A DNA stretch of 42,158 bases from Anaerolineaceae bacterium UBA6086 (lineage in GTDB: Bacteria > Chloroflexota > Anaerolineae > Anaerolineales > Anaerolineaceae). A model generated the notes under the pieces. It was not told where the DNA came from. It searched no databases and saw only the letters and a program-made list of their open reading frames with translations. Made by a program: the position numbers and the translations under genes. Within the stretch, counting starts at the first letter, position 1. Every line of letters starts with the position of its first letter. The stretch covers positions 1 to 42,158 of the forward strand of contig DIXG01000089.1 in the NCBI GenBank assembly GCA_002436005.1, in the 5' to 3' direction. Below are positions 1 through 7,969 of the stretch, in pieces.

Positions 1-195
1 TGGGTATTGACCCATGACCAGATCCTGACCAAGGTTTGGGGTTATGAATATCGGGACGAACCCCATTATGTGCGCTTGTATATCAATTACTTGCGGAAAA
101 AGATTGAAAAAGACCCCTCCAATCCTGAATACATTCTCACTGAACGGGGCGTTGGTTACCGATTTGTGGATTATAAACGGAGTGAAACGCCTTAG
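1..195 (+). CDS. OmpR/PhoB-family response regulator, C-terminal fragment (KdpE-like)
   Basis: This is the 3' end of a gene cut by the window edge; frame 1 is open from base 1 to a TAG stop. The 64 visible residues form a winged-helix DNA-binding domain of the OmpR/PhoB type: a segment reading ILTKVWGYEY, then a recognition helix around HYVRLYINYLRKKIE, then the wing ending in GVGYRFV. The HYVRLYI spacing resembles KdpE, the potassium-responsive regulator, but the receiver domain is outside the window, so KdpE identity is only suggested. A second response regulator begins 14 bases after the stop, so the two are probably co-transcribed. No histidine kinase is visible. Confidence 0.85.
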   Translation, partial: WVLTHDQILTKVWGYEYRDEPHYVRLYINYLRKKIEKDPSNPEYILTERGVGYRFVDYKRSETP

Positions 196-209
196 GCGAA
201 GGAACGTTT

Positions 210-869
210 ATGGAAAAGAAAAGCATTTTACTGGTAGACGACCATGAAGTTGTACGATTAGGATTGAAATCGCTTCTCGAACACAACGATAAGTTTGAAG
301 TGGTTGGTGAGGCAGGCACTGCCAAAGACGCTGTAGAAATGGTTGAAAAATTCATGCCCGATGCGGTGTTGATGGATATTCGCCTGCCCGGCCAATCTGG
401 GATTGAAGCCTGTGAAGAGATCACTGAACGGTGGCCCGATGTGCGCGTGGTGATTCTGACATCCTATGCGGAAGATGAAATGCTGTTTTCGGCAATTCGC
501 GCTGGCGCAAGCGGCTATGTCCTCAAGCAGATTGGTGCAGAGGGGTTGATTACTGCTATCGAAGCTGCTTGTCGCGGGGATGCACTGCTGGATCCGGCAG
601 TCACTCAGCGAGTCTTTCAGGAGGTGCGCCGGGCGGTCAAAGAAGAAGAGGCGGCGGCTTTTTCAAATTTGAGTCAGCAGGAAAAACATGTTTTGGTGCT
701 GGTCTCAGAAGGCAAGACAAACCGTGAGATTGCAGAAGCTCTTTTCCTGGGGGAGGGCACTGTGCGGAACTATGTCAGCAGCATCCTTTCGAAGCTTGGC
801 GTCAGCAACCGGGCAGAGGCAGCAGCCTATGCAGTAGGGCACAGCCTGAAAGAATATGTCGACCGCTAA
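210..869 (+). CDS. NarL/FixJ-family two-component response regulator
   Basis: A 219-residue cytoplasmic transcription regulator. Residues 1-120 form a receiver domain with the acidic pair D10/D11, phospho-acceptor D56 (motif LMDIRLPG), T84 and K106. Residues about 150-215 form a LuxR-type helix-turn-helix (LSQQEKHVLVLVSEGKTNREIA, then VRNYVSSILSKLGVSNR). Length and layout match the NarL/DevR group, which bind DNA as phosphorylation-dependent dimers. The ATG start has an AAGGA ribosome site about 7 bases upstream. It lies directly behind another response regulator and ahead of an intrinsic terminator, so it is the last gene of its operon. The signal and target genes cannot be read from this window. 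Confidence 0.93.
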   Translation: MEKKSILLVDDHEVVRLGLKSLLEHNDKFEVVGEAGTAKDAVEMVEKFMPDAVLMDIRLPGQSGIEACEEITERWPDVRVVILTSYAEDEMLFSAIRAGASGYVLKQIGAEGLITAIEAACRGDALLDPAVTQRVFQEVRRAVKEEEAAAFSNLSQQEKHVLVLVSEGKTNREIAEALFLGEGTVRNYVSSILSKLGVSNRAEAAAYAVGHSLKEYVDR

Positions 870-896
870 TTGGCTGGTGGATTTTTGGGAAGCACT

Positions 897-925
897 TGAA
901 AAACGCTCAAACCAAGCGTTTTTTT
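897..925. terminator. Intrinsic terminator, bidirectional
   Basis: Arms 899-907 (AAAAACGCT) and 915-923 (AGCGTTTTT) pair around a 7-base loop and run into a T tract on the plus strand. The minus strand also ends in five Ts. It sits between the plus-strand regulator pair and the convergent tatD gene and could serve both. Confidence 0.8.
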
Positions 926-975
926 ATGCACAAAATTATAAATCGATGCTTTTAGGATTGCACTCAAAGGTGGGT

Positions 976-1779
976 TTACTGCAGGTTGAATAACTTTTGA
1001 GCATTTTGGAATGTGACTTCTGCCACTTTTTCCAGACTGATGTTGTGAAGTCGTGCAATTTCTTCTGCGATCAGCGGAATGTAGGCGGGCTCGTTGCGTA
1101 TTCCGCGATGTGGGTGCGGCGTGAGGTAAGGGGCATCGGTTTCCAGCAAGAGATGATCGATCGGCAGGCTGCGCGTGATGGCTTTTCTATCCGGCGCATT
1201 GGTGAAGGTGACCGGACCGCTGATGCCAATAAAGAAATTCATCTCTATTGCTGCTGCAGCAGTTTCCAGGTCGGCACTGAAACTGTGCAGCACACCAGGA
1301 TGTTTTGCAAGCGGATGGCTGTTATTTACTAATTCCTTGTGCCACCGGGTCAGGATGTTCATCAGATCGCGGGTCGATTCCCGGTTGTGAATGATGACCG
1401 GGAGGTTAAGTTTGGCTGCTAAGCTCAATTGTGCCTGAAACATGGTGACTTGTTGTTCAGATGGTGTGTGTTGCCGATAATAATCAAGACCGATTTCACC
1501 AATCGCGACCACGCCGGGCTGGCTGGCTTGCTCCGTCAAATCATCAACGACCTCCTGGGTCCAGGGTTGTCCGAAATTGGGATGAATACCCACAGCGGCG
1601 TTGATTTTTCCGGGATACCTTCTTGTCAGGTTGATGGCAGCCTGGTTAGTCTGCAGATCAATCCCGGGATTCAGTATCCACACCAAACCAGCATCCCAGG
1701 CGCGCTGGATGACGGCATCCCGGTCAGCATCATAGGACGAGAAATCTAAATGGCAGTGGGTATCTGTAAATAATGTCAT
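976..1779 (-). CDS. TatD-family metal-dependent hydrolase (3'-5' DNase/RNase type)
   Basis: A 267-residue amidohydrolase-fold protein. The metal-binding set is complete: H8 and H10 (THCHLD), E95 (GEIGLDYY), H131 (VIIHNRES), H165 (HSFS) and D215 (LETDAPYLTP). This matches the TatD/YcfH group, which act as Mg-dependent 3'-5' exonucleases on DNA and RNA and have been linked to DNA repair and RNA quality control. The conserved APYLTP segment and the length are typical. The gene stands alone on the minus strand between convergent (896 side) and divergent (mnmA) neighbours. TatD and YcfH paralogues are hard to separate by sequence, so no symbol is given. Confidence 0.93.
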   Translation of the reverse strand: MTLFTDTHCHLDFSSYDADRDAVIQRAWDAGLVWILNPGIDLQTNQAAINLTRRYPGKINAAVGIHPNFGQPWTQEVVDDLTEQASQPGVVAIGEIGLDYYRQHTPSEQQVTMFQAQLSLAAKLNLPVIIHNRESTRDLMNILTRWHKELVNNSHPLAKHPGVLHSFSADLETAAAAIEMNFFIGISGPVTFTNAPDRKAITRSLPIDHLLLETDAPYLTPHPHRGIRNEPAYIPLIAEEIARLHNISLEKVAEVTFQNAQKLFNLQ

Positions 1780-1855
1780 TTTTGTGTATCCTTGTTACTT
1801 GTCACCTGACATATTATAGCAGGCAATCTGGTTTGGATAAGGTAAAATAAACCAT

Positions 1856-2932
1856 ATGAGTGAACATCCCCATGTTTTTGTTGCCATGAGCGGTGGTGTG
1901 GATAGTGCTGTTGCGGCTGCACAGCTTTTGGCAGAAGGATACCATGTGACCGGGATCTATATGGATACCTGGAAAGATCCAGCCTGGGACTCAGTCTCGC
2001 AAGCTGGTTCTTCAGCGCTGATTTCAGCGGAAAAAACCGCCAATCTGTTAGGTATCCCGTTTGTGTCCCTTGATATTCGAGATCAATTCTTCAAGCAAGT
2101 TGTTCGGGGGTTTATCAATCAGTACCTTGCTGGACAGACACCCAATCCGTGCTTGTTCTGCAATCCACAGGTGAAGTGGGGAATCCTGCAGGCTTATGCC
2201 ATTGAGCATGGCGCAGATTATTTTGCGACCGGTCATTATGCGCGAATTGAGCGCTTGGAAACAGGGCTGGTACGGTTATTGCGCGGATTGGATGAGTCTA
2301 AGGATCAATCTTATGTGTTATGTATGCTGACTCAGGACCAGCTCCAAAAGAGTTTGCTGCCGCTTGGTGGATTCACTAAAGCGTGGGTGAGGATGCAAGC
2401 GCAGAAGTTGGATTTGCCCTCGGCTGAGCGTGAGGACAGTCAGGATCTGTGTTTTTTGGGCACAATCGATTACAGGGACTTCTTGGGGCGCTATGCACCG
2501 GAGGCTTTTCAACCCGGAGAAATTGTGACCCTCGAGGGTGGGGTGGTTGGGCAGCATGAGGGGCTTGCGTTGTATACCGTCGGGCAGCGGAAAGGGATTC
2601 GTGTGGCGGCAGCTGAGCCCTATTATGTGGTTGAAAAAGATGTTGACCACAACCGATTGGTCATTGGCCATGCAACCCGAGTAACCAGGAATGCTTTAAC
2701 TGCAAACCGTGCCAACTGGATTGCCGGGAAAATGCCAGAGGAGGGTGAGATGGTTTTAGCAATGGTTCGTTATCGCGCAAAGCCAGCATGGGCATGTTTT
2801 TTCCAGGTGTCGGAGCAAGAATTTCGATTAGAATTTGTGGAGCAACTGAGAGGAATCAGTCCTGGCCAGGTCGCTGCAGTGTACATGGACGAGGAATGCC
2901 TGGGCGGCGGCGTCATTCAATCCGCCGGCTGA
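1856..2932 (+). CDS. mnmA: tRNA-specific 2-thiouridylase MnmA
   Basis: MnmA thiolates U34 of Lys, Glu and Gln tRNAs to 2-thiouridine, using ATP to adenylate the base and a persulfide as sulfur source. The 358-residue product has the PP-loop SGGVDSAVA at residues 12-20, the tRNA-binding GHYAR motif at about 126-130, and both catalytic cysteines at the same numbers as in the E. coli enzyme: C102 (LFCNPQVKWG) and C199 (SQDLCFLG). The C-terminal beta-barrel with VGQRKGI is present. Length is standard. The gene opens a plus-strand run that includes another tRNA-modifying enzyme (TrmI type). The sulfur donor cysteine desulfurase is not in the window. Confidence 0.97.
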   Translation: MSEHPHVFVAMSGGVDSAVAAAQLLAEGYHVTGIYMDTWKDPAWDSVSQAGSSALISAEKTANLLGIPFVSLDIRDQFFKQVVRGFINQYLAGQTPNPCLFCNPQVKWGILQAYAIEHGADYFATGHYARIERLETGLVRLLRGLDESKDQSYVLCMLTQDQLQKSLLPLGGFTKAWVRMQAQKLDLPSAEREDSQDLCFLGTIDYRDFLGRYAPEAFQPGEIVTLEGGVVGQHEGLALYTVGQRKGIRVAAAEPYYVVEKDVDHNRLVIGHATRVTRNALTANRANWIAGKMPEEGEMVLAMVRYRAKPAWACFFQVSEQEFRLEFVEQLRGISPGQVAAVYMDEECLGGGVIQSAG

Positions 2933-2968
2933 TTTCTTGATGATTGGATAGGTGAAAAGGAGCAGGAG

Positions 2969-3241
2969 ATGACTTTTCCGGCAGTGATTTTTTCTTTTGC
3001 CATTGCCACTTTGTTTGGCAGTTTGATGCATCTCTGGCGCGGCGGCAATTTGTTTCGCCTTTTGTTATATTTGGGCCTGAGTGCGATGGGATTTTTTATT
3101 GGCCATTTTGCGGCTGGGGCATTATCCATCCGGTTTCTGGATGTTGGGACAATTCATCTTGGTTTTGGCATCCTCGGAAGCATTATTTTCCTGGGGCTTG
3201 GGTATTGGCTGAGCCTGATAGACGAGAGCAATCTCAGATAG
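2969..3241 (+). CDS. Small integral membrane protein of unknown function
   Basis: A 90-residue hydrophobic protein with three predicted membrane spans (about residues 3-19, 28-52 and 61-83) separated by short loops, and a charged C-terminal tail. The ATG follows a clear AGGAG ribosome site (GGAGCAGGAG). It lies 36 bases after mnmA and 10 bases before the S9 peptidase gene, so it is translated as part of that run. I do not recognise the family and no catalytic or ligand motif is visible. Spacing, ribosome site and coherent hydropathy argue that it is a real gene. Confidence 0.75.
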   Translation: MTFPAVIFSFAIATLFGSLMHLWRGGNLFRLLLYLGLSAMGFFIGHFAAGALSIRFLDVGTIHLGFGILGSIIFLGLGYWLSLIDESNLR

Positions 3242-3251
3242 GGAGTTTGGT

Positions 3252-5162
3252 ATGTATCGTATTGAAGCGTTACTTTCAGCACGTTTATTCTTGCGTCCGG
3301 AAATGATTGGCAACCGGATTTATTTTCTTTCAAATCTCAGCGGACACAACAGTCTGTATGCCATGGAGCATGGCGGGAGTGTGCCCGAACCGTTGTTGCC
3401 ACCTAATATCGTCTTGCAGAATCCCCATCTGATTGGAGGAAAATCCTTTGCTGTATTGAAGGATCTGGGCAAGATTTTGGTGATGGTTGATCAAGACGGA
3501 GATGAGAACTACCTGCCAATGGAAATTCCAATTGAAGGGGGCTTCCCCGAACCTGCTTTTAATAATTTCTTTGAGAATACCCGCTGTCATCTGGGGGAAG
3601 TTGACACTAAAACGAAAACCTGCTTGATTTCAGCCGAATCACGCGAAGAGGGAATGGTTCACACTTTCCTGTGCCATTTTGTCACGGGTGAGGTTGAAGA
3701 GGTTTATGCCAGTCCCTACGGCGGGTATCCTGCTGCGATGAACGAAGATGGTTCCATGCTGGCGTTAATCGAAGGCTATATGATGGGTGACACGGTGGTT
3801 TTTTTATGGGAAAAGGGAAAAGGCACAATAAGATTATATGGCACACCGCTTAGCGAACGTGCTGAAGGGGAGGATATTCCCCTGACTGCCTTTGGCGGCG
3901 GATTCTTCACAAAAGATGGTAAGGGTTTGGTCATATCAACAGCACTTTTTTCTGATACGTACAGCCTGGGGTATCTGGCACTGGATCGCCTAGATGAGAT
4001 TGTTGAAGTCACATTCAAGGGCTTGGCGCATACTGGTGTTGGTGAATTTGAGGGGGTAGAACCTCTTAAGAATGGCAGATACTTGCTCTACTTCAACATT
4101 GATGGTGTTTCCTGGGTGTATGAGGCAGAATACCTGGCTGATACCAGGATGATGTGTGTGGTGAATGTCCTGGTTGGAAAGGGTCTGTTTTCGCAAGGTG
4201 TCCTTGAAGCGATCAGCTACGATGAGGAAATGGATCGGTTTGTGATTTCATTTTCGAAAGCCACCTCACCAACCCAGATTTACACGATTGAAGGCAAAGA
4301 TCGGGATAAACTGGTCAGACACACAAAAGAATCAATTCTTGGTATCCCGGAGACCCTGCTATCTGGTGGGGAGGATAGTTCCTACACCTCGTTCGATGGC
4401 TTGCGGGTTTCTGCCAGGCTGTATCTGCCGTCTGATGAACTGGGATTTACGGGCAAGCGACCGGTGGTTTATTACCTGCATGGCGGACCGCAGGGACAGG
4501 AACGGCCAGATTTCTCGTGGTTTTCGATGCCTCTCATTCAATTTCTTACCCTGCAAGGTTTTGCGGTATTTGTCCCGAATGTGCGCGGCAGTACGGGTTA
4601 TGGCCTGAGTTACACCAAGCAGGTAGATCGGGATTGGGGCGGTAAGGATCGACTGGATCATGTTCACGCTATGACTAAAGTCTTGCTAAATGATAAACGT
4701 TTGGATGTCAGCAGAACAGGTGTGGTTGGTCGGTCTTACGGGGGCTACATGACCCTTACGCTTGCCGGCAGGCACCCAGATCTGTGGCGTGCTGCAGTGG
4801 ATATGTTTGGTCCTTACGATCTGCTGACTTTCCTTGAAAGAATCCCACCTACATGGAAACCCTATTACTACGTTGCCCTGGGTAACCCTGAAAAGCCAGA
4901 AGACCTGGCATTTTTAAAGGATCGGTCCCCAAAAACCTATATTGAACAGATTGATTTTCCGATGCTCGTCATTCAGGGCAGAAATGATCCACGGGTTGTG
5001 GCAGAGGAATCTGAGGACCTTGTTTCCCATTTGCAGGAAATGGGTAGGGATGTGCAGATGCTCCTTTTTGAAAACGAGGGGCACGGGGTTGAAAAGTATG
5101 AAAATAAGGTGACATGCTACAACCGCATCACTGCTTTCTTTACTGAGACACTGCAGCCCTGA
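3252..5162 (+). CDS. S9-family (prolyl oligopeptidase/acylaminoacyl) serine peptidase
   Basis: A 636-residue peptidase with the two-domain S9 plan: an N-terminal beta-propeller-like region (about 1-370) and a C-terminal alpha/beta-hydrolase domain (about 380-636). The catalytic triad is readable: S495 in GRSYGGYM, D579 in GRNDPRV and H611 in EGHGVE. The YYLHGGPQGQERP oxyanion region and the NVRGSTGYG motif are typical of the S9C acylaminoacyl-peptidase-like group. Such enzymes cleave short peptides or N-acylated residues. No signal peptide is seen, so it is probably cytoplasmic. The ATG start follows GGGAG at about 5 bases. Exact substrate preference cannot be assigned. Confidence 0.92.
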   Translation: MYRIEALLSARLFLRPEMIGNRIYFLSNLSGHNSLYAMEHGGSVPEPLLPPNIVLQNPHLIGGKSFAVLKDLGKILVMVDQDGDENYLPMEIPIEGGFPEPAFNNFFENTRCHLGEVDTKTKTCLISAESREEGMVHTFLCHFVTGEVEEVYASPYGGYPAAMNEDGSMLALIEGYMMGDTVVFLWEKGKGTIRLYGTPLSERAEGEDIPLTAFGGGFFTKDGKGLVISTALFSDTYSLGYLALDRLDEIVEVTFKGLAHTGVGEFEGVEPLKNGRYLLYFNIDGVSWVYEAEYLADTRMMCVVNVLVGKGLFSQGVLEAISYDEEMDRFVISFSKATSPTQIYTIEGKDRDKLVRHTKESILGIPETLLSGGEDSSYTSFDGLRVSARLYLPSDELGFTGKRPVVYYLHGGPQGQERPDFSWFSMPLIQFLTLQGFAVFVPNVRGSTGYGLSYTKQVDRDWGGKDRLDHVHAMTKVLLNDKRLDVSRTGVVGRSYGGYMTLTLAGRHPDLWRAAVDMFGPYDLLTFLERIPPTWKPYYYVALGNPEKPEDLAFLKDRSPKTYIEQIDFPMLVIQGRNDPRVVAEESEDLVSHLQEMGRDVQMLLFENEGHGVEKYENKVTCYNRITAFFTETLQP

Positions 5163-5234
5163 GGAAAAAATCCATAAACTGAGCAGATTTGTCAACCTGA
5201 CCGTTTTAGTGGAAAAAATCAAAAGGAGAAGGCT

Positions 5235-6038
5235 TTGACCTGGAAAAATTACGAACCCTTATCACGGGATGGTGACCTGGTTCAACTATTAGGGACGCGT
5301 CATAAAAGTCATTTCCTGCGTTTAAAATCGGGTGCATTATTCCAGACACACCGTGGGGAGATATTACATGACGAAATGATTGGCAAGCCCTGGGGCAGCC
5401 GTATCACCAGCCATACAGGAAGTCCATTTTTCCTCATGCGACCCGGTTTGTCTGATCTGATCACAGAAATCAAGCGCAACACACAAATTATTTTCCCAAA
5501 GGATATTGGCTACATTGTGATGATGCTGGGGGTAGGACCTGGAGTTCGGGTGCTTGAAGCTGGAACAGGTTCCGGAGCGCTCACCACGGCTTTTGCATTT
5601 TTTGTGGGTGAAACGGGCAAAGTCATCACCTACGAACGGCGTGAACAAATGCAAAACCTTGCCCGGCATAACCTGGAGCGGGTGGGGCTTGTTGACAACG
5701 TGGAATTTAAGCTCGGTGATGTGGCGGATGGTTTTGCTGAGAGGGACCAGGACGCCGTTTTTTTAGATTTACCAAATCCTTATGACTATATTGAGCAGGT
5801 GAAGATGGCATTGAAACTGGGTGGCGTTTTTGGAACGATCCTTCCAACGACCAACCAGGTGAGCAAGCTTCTGTTAGCCTTACGCGCCCACGATTTTGCA
5901 TTTGTCGAAGTTTGTGAGGTGCTGCTGCGATTTTACAAGCCGGATTGGGAACGTTTGCGTCCGACAGATCGCATGGTGGCGCATACCGGGTACCTGGTTT
6001 TTGCGCGATCGGTGATGGAAAAACCAGATGAGGAATGA
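5235..6038 (+). CDS. tRNA (adenine-N1)-methyltransferase, TrmI type
   Basis: A 267-residue SAM-dependent methyltransferase of the TrmI/Gcd14 family, which makes m1A58 in the T-loop of tRNA as a homotetramer. The N-terminal third has the TrmI signature (THRGEILHDEMIGKPWGS), followed by a Rossmann domain with the SAM motif VLEAGTGSGALT at about 109-120, YERR, and the catalytic-region motif VFLDLPNPYDY. The start is TTG, preceded by AAAGGAGAA. The coding region ends in ATGA, overlapping a possible start of the following Nudix gene, so the two are probably translationally coupled. Bacterial TrmI is scattered in distribution and often linked to stress or heat tolerance. Confidence 0.93.
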   Translation: MTWKNYEPLSRDGDLVQLLGTRHKSHFLRLKSGALFQTHRGEILHDEMIGKPWGSRITSHTGSPFFLMRPGLSDLITEIKRNTQIIFPKDIGYIVMMLGVGPGVRVLEAGTGSGALTTAFAFFVGETGKVITYERREQMQNLARHNLERVGLVDNVEFKLGDVADGFAERDQDAVFLDLPNPYDYIEQVKMALKLGGVFGTILPTTNQVSKLLLALRAHDFAFVEVCEVLLRFYKPDWERLRPTDRMVAHTGYLVFARSVMEKPDEE

Positions 6039-6076
6039 TCTTAACGGTAGGACTTATTTGTGATCAGGATTTTGAA

Positions 6077-6691
6077 ATGACAGACCCCACGCGGCTGACA
6101 AAAGAGAAGATTAGATGGGCGATTGACCAATATCAATCTCTTTCTATACCTCCTGAATATCGCGATAGATTGAAGGATGAGTTAGGTGCACTGCAGCCAG
6201 CTGCAGTTCTGATCCCGTTATTTCAAGTGGATCGGCAGTGGCATCTGCTGCTCACACAACGATCGCAAAATCTGGTTCAACATCGCGGACAGGTGGCATT
6301 TCCAGGTGGCGCACAAGAAAGTGGGGATGTTGATTTGGAGGCTACGGCTCTGCGAGAAATGAACGAAGAGATTGGACTTAAACCAGGTGATGTGGAGGTC
6401 CTGGGTCATTTAGGGGACATACCTGTGATTACCGGTTATCTGGTACGCATTTTTGTAGGGGTGATCCCCTGGCCTTATCCACTTAGGATTAACCCGCATG
6501 AGGTTGAGAGCGTCTTTTCAATTCCTTTAGCGTGGTTGGCGGAGCCAGAACATCGAACCCTTCAATACCGAAATTACGCTGGGCAAATGTTGCCAGTGTT
6601 TTATTATGATATTTACCAGGGACGCCAGTTGTGGGGCTTGAGTGCAGACATGACGGTGGCTTTGCTGGACGCCTTAGCGCTTGTTCGTTGA
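6077..6691 (+). CDS. Nudix hydrolase, coenzyme A pyrophosphatase (NudL/YeaB-like)
   Basis: A 204-residue Nudix protein. The UPF0035/CoA-hydrolase signature LLTQRSQNLVQHRGQVAFPGG precedes the Nudix box ending in ALREMNEEIGL, a pattern that marks enzymes cleaving CoA and acyl-CoA to 3'-phosphoadenosine 5'-phosphate and phosphopantetheine. The start at 6077 has AGGA seven bases upstream and gives an N-terminus like family members. An in-frame ATG at 6035, overlapping the trmI stop, would add 14 residues (MILTVGLICDQDFE) that do not look conserved. It is the last gene of the plus-strand run. Function is assigned from family motifs; substrate is not proven. Confidence 0.9.
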   Translation: MTDPTRLTKEKIRWAIDQYQSLSIPPEYRDRLKDELGALQPAAVLIPLFQVDRQWHLLLTQRSQNLVQHRGQVAFPGGAQESGDVDLEATALREMNEEIGLKPGDVEVLGHLGDIPVITGYLVRIFVGVIPWPYPLRINPHEVESVFSIPLAWLAEPEHRTLQYRNYAGQMLPVFYYDIYQGRQLWGLSADMTVALLDALALVR

Positions 6692-6710
6692 TTTTCCGCA
6701 AGATGTAAAC

Positions 6711-6740
6711 AAAAAAGAGATGCCTGGTGAGCATCTCTTT
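6711..6740 (-). terminator. Intrinsic terminator of the L25 gene
   Basis: Arms 6714-6723 (AAAGAGATGC) and 6731-6740 (GCATCTCTTT) form a perfect 10-bp stem with a 7-base loop. On the minus strand the stem is followed by six Ts (6716-6711), fitting termination downstream of the L25 gene. The plus strand has only a short T run, so termination of the Nudix operon here is weaker. Confidence 0.82.
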
Positions 6741-6774
6741 CGGGTTAAGCTTGCTTATTTCGTCAATTCTGGGC

Positions 6775-7464
6775 TTACTCGTCGCTTTCAGCGTCGAATT
6801 CGTCCTCTTTCTTGCCTTTTTCAATCACTTCAGGTTCAGCCTCTTCATCCAGAAGTTCGGCGAGTTCATCTTCTTCCTCTTCCTCTTCCTCTTCCATCGT
6901 AACGTAGGTTACGCCAGCGATCAATTCATCAGGATCGGTAAGGACTTCGAGGGTGTCGGGCAGGTCCAGGTCTTTGACATAGATTGCGCTGTCAGTATCC
7001 ACCAAAACTGTGGCATCCACTTCGATCCGTTCTGGCATGTCCTGGGGCAGACAAAGGATTTCCAATTCGGAGATCCCGGTTACCACCACGGCAGCCATGT
7101 TGATCTCTGCTGGTGCCTGACCGATGAGTTCGATCGGAACTGCTGTGTGCAGTTTTTCAGTTAATGAGACTGCCATGAAATCAACATGTCGGAGCGTTCC
7201 GTAGATGATATCTTTTTGGGCTTCTCTCAAGACAACTGGGTAAATTTTCTTTTCCACAACCAACTCAACCAGGCTTGAACCTGTGAGCTTGTTGATGGTT
7301 TTGGATGCTTCGTGTAGATCGAGCTGAATCATGACCGGTTCAATTTGTTCTTTGCCGAGACGTCCATAGATGATTCCGGGCAGGATTCCCTGGCGGCGTA
7401 AACTGCCAACCTGTTTCCCTTTGATCGTGCGTTTTTGTGCTTCTAATACAATTTTTTCACTCAT
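6775..7464 (-). CDS. rplY: 50S ribosomal protein L25 / general stress protein Ctc
   Basis: A 229-residue CTC-type L25, the long form with two domains. L25 binds 5S rRNA in the large subunit. The N-terminal beta-barrel domain (about 1-95) shows the family pattern KRTIKGKQVGSLRRQGILPGIIYG; the C-terminal CTC domain follows (about 96-185). The protein ends in a strongly acidic, probably disordered tail starting with eight glutamates, encoded by an imperfect TTCCTC repeat at about 6868-6897. The ATG at 7464 has AAGGATGG upstream and fits the family N-terminus; an upstream GTG at 7497 would add 11 unlikely residues. A well-formed promoter lies about 100 bases upstream and a terminator just downstream, so it is transcribed alone. 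Confidence 0.95.
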   Translation of the reverse strand: MSEKIVLEAQKRTIKGKQVGSLRRQGILPGIIYGRLGKEQIEPVMIQLDLHEASKTINKLTGSSLVELVVEKKIYPVVLREAQKDIIYGTLRHVDFMAVSLTEKLHTAVPIELIGQAPAEINMAAVVVTGISELEILCLPQDMPERIEVDATVLVDTDSAIYVKDLDLPDTLEVLTDPDELIAGVTYVTMEEEEEEEEDELAELLDEEAEPEVIEKGKKEDEFDAESDE

Positions 7465-7562
7465 TATTCCATCCTTCGGGCGCCTCTCACTACCCACACG
7501 GGGGTTACCTTCGCCCTTTGATTAATTTGGGTAAACGTGCTGGAATTTCCCAGCGACCTTAA

Positions 7563-7591
7563 ATTTTATCTAACGAAGCCATAAAGGTCAA
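7563..7591 (-). promoter_or_regulatory. Probable sigma-70-type promoter for the L25 gene
   Basis: On the minus strand a -35 element TTGACC (7591-7586) and a -10 element TAAAAT (7568-7563) are separated by exactly 17 bases. Transcription would start near 7556, giving a leader of about 90 bases before the L25 ATG. The CGCGTTATTGC repeat cluster begins six bases upstream of the -35 element. Confidence 0.6.
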
Positions 7592-7596
7592 GGCGT

Positions 7597-7679
7597 CGCG
7601 TTATTGCTGGCGTCGCGTTATTGCTGTTCGCGTTATTGCGTCGCGTTATTGCTGTGTTCGCGTTATTGCTGTTATTGCT
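7597..7679. repeat. Cluster of CGCGTTATTGC direct repeats
   Basis: The 11-base unit CGCGTTATTGC occurs exactly five times, starting at 7597, 7614, 7629, 7642 and 7659 (spacing 17, 15, 13 and 17 bases), followed by a truncated GTTATTGCT at 7671-7679. Several copies extend to TCGCGTTATTGCTG. The spacing is irregular, unlike a simple microsatellite or a CRISPR array. The cluster lies in the 472-base gap between the divergent L25 and NfeD genes, directly upstream of the L25 promoter. It may be a tandem regulator-binding site or slippage-derived repeat; nothing in the sequence decides between them. Confidence 0.9.
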
Positions 7680-7774
7680 AAGTAGTTGGGTAAAACTGGA
7701 TTGCCACCTCGTACTTCTAAAGTAAGATTATTTGCGAGGCAATGCTTGTCACTTAAGAAAAAATTACGGTAAGG

Positions 7775-7780
7775 TATAAT
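7775..7780 (+). promoter_or_regulatory. Candidate -10 element for the nfeD-slipin operon
   Basis: A perfect TATAAT occurs at 7775-7780 in an AT-rich context. The hexamer 17 bases upstream (CTTAAG) is a poor -35 match, and the better TTGTCA (7746-7751) is too far away at 23 bases. It is the best promoter candidate before the NfeD gene. Confidence 0.35.
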
Positions 7781-7969
7781 TTAATAAACTTATTGTTACA
7801 ACGATATCGTTTTTATAGATATCGGGTTGATCTGCTGTTTTTCCGGATGCAGCGATGGTTTTACATAAGCCTGCGGTTTATCCTGATGGAATCTCATCAA
7901 GGTTTGTGTTATTCCTTAAGGGGAAACGTGATCAATTATATTAATTTCGCGCAGAAAGGGAGATGTGTT

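Larger units (their letters stand above)
7465..7969. other. Divergent intergenic region between L25 and NfeD genes
   Basis: This non-coding stretch holds the L25 leader and promoter (minus strand), the CGCGTTATTGC repeat cluster, and a probable NfeD-side promoter with a TATAAT -10 box at 7775-7780. Downstream of that box, in what would be a leader of about 180 bases, there is a perfect 12-base palindrome AACGATATCGTT at 7800-7811, followed by a related GATATCG at about 7818-7824. An open frame with a TTG start at 7793 runs in phase into the NfeD gene but lacks a ribosome site, so I treat it as leader. Confidence 0.6.

Noticed and set aside
4288..4608. Long overlapping frames on either strand inside the S9 peptidase, alaS and other large genes
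   Set aside because: They are shadows of strongly supported genes and lack ribosome sites or family motifs.
7594..7680. CRISPR array at the CGCGTTATTGC repeats
   Set aside because: The units are 11 bases with 2-6 base gaps, far too short for CRISPR repeats and spacers, and no cas genes are present.
7793..7969. N-terminal extension of the NfeD protein from a TTG at 7793
   Set aside because: There is no ribosome site at 7793, and the start at 7970 gives a ribosome site and a proper signal peptide.
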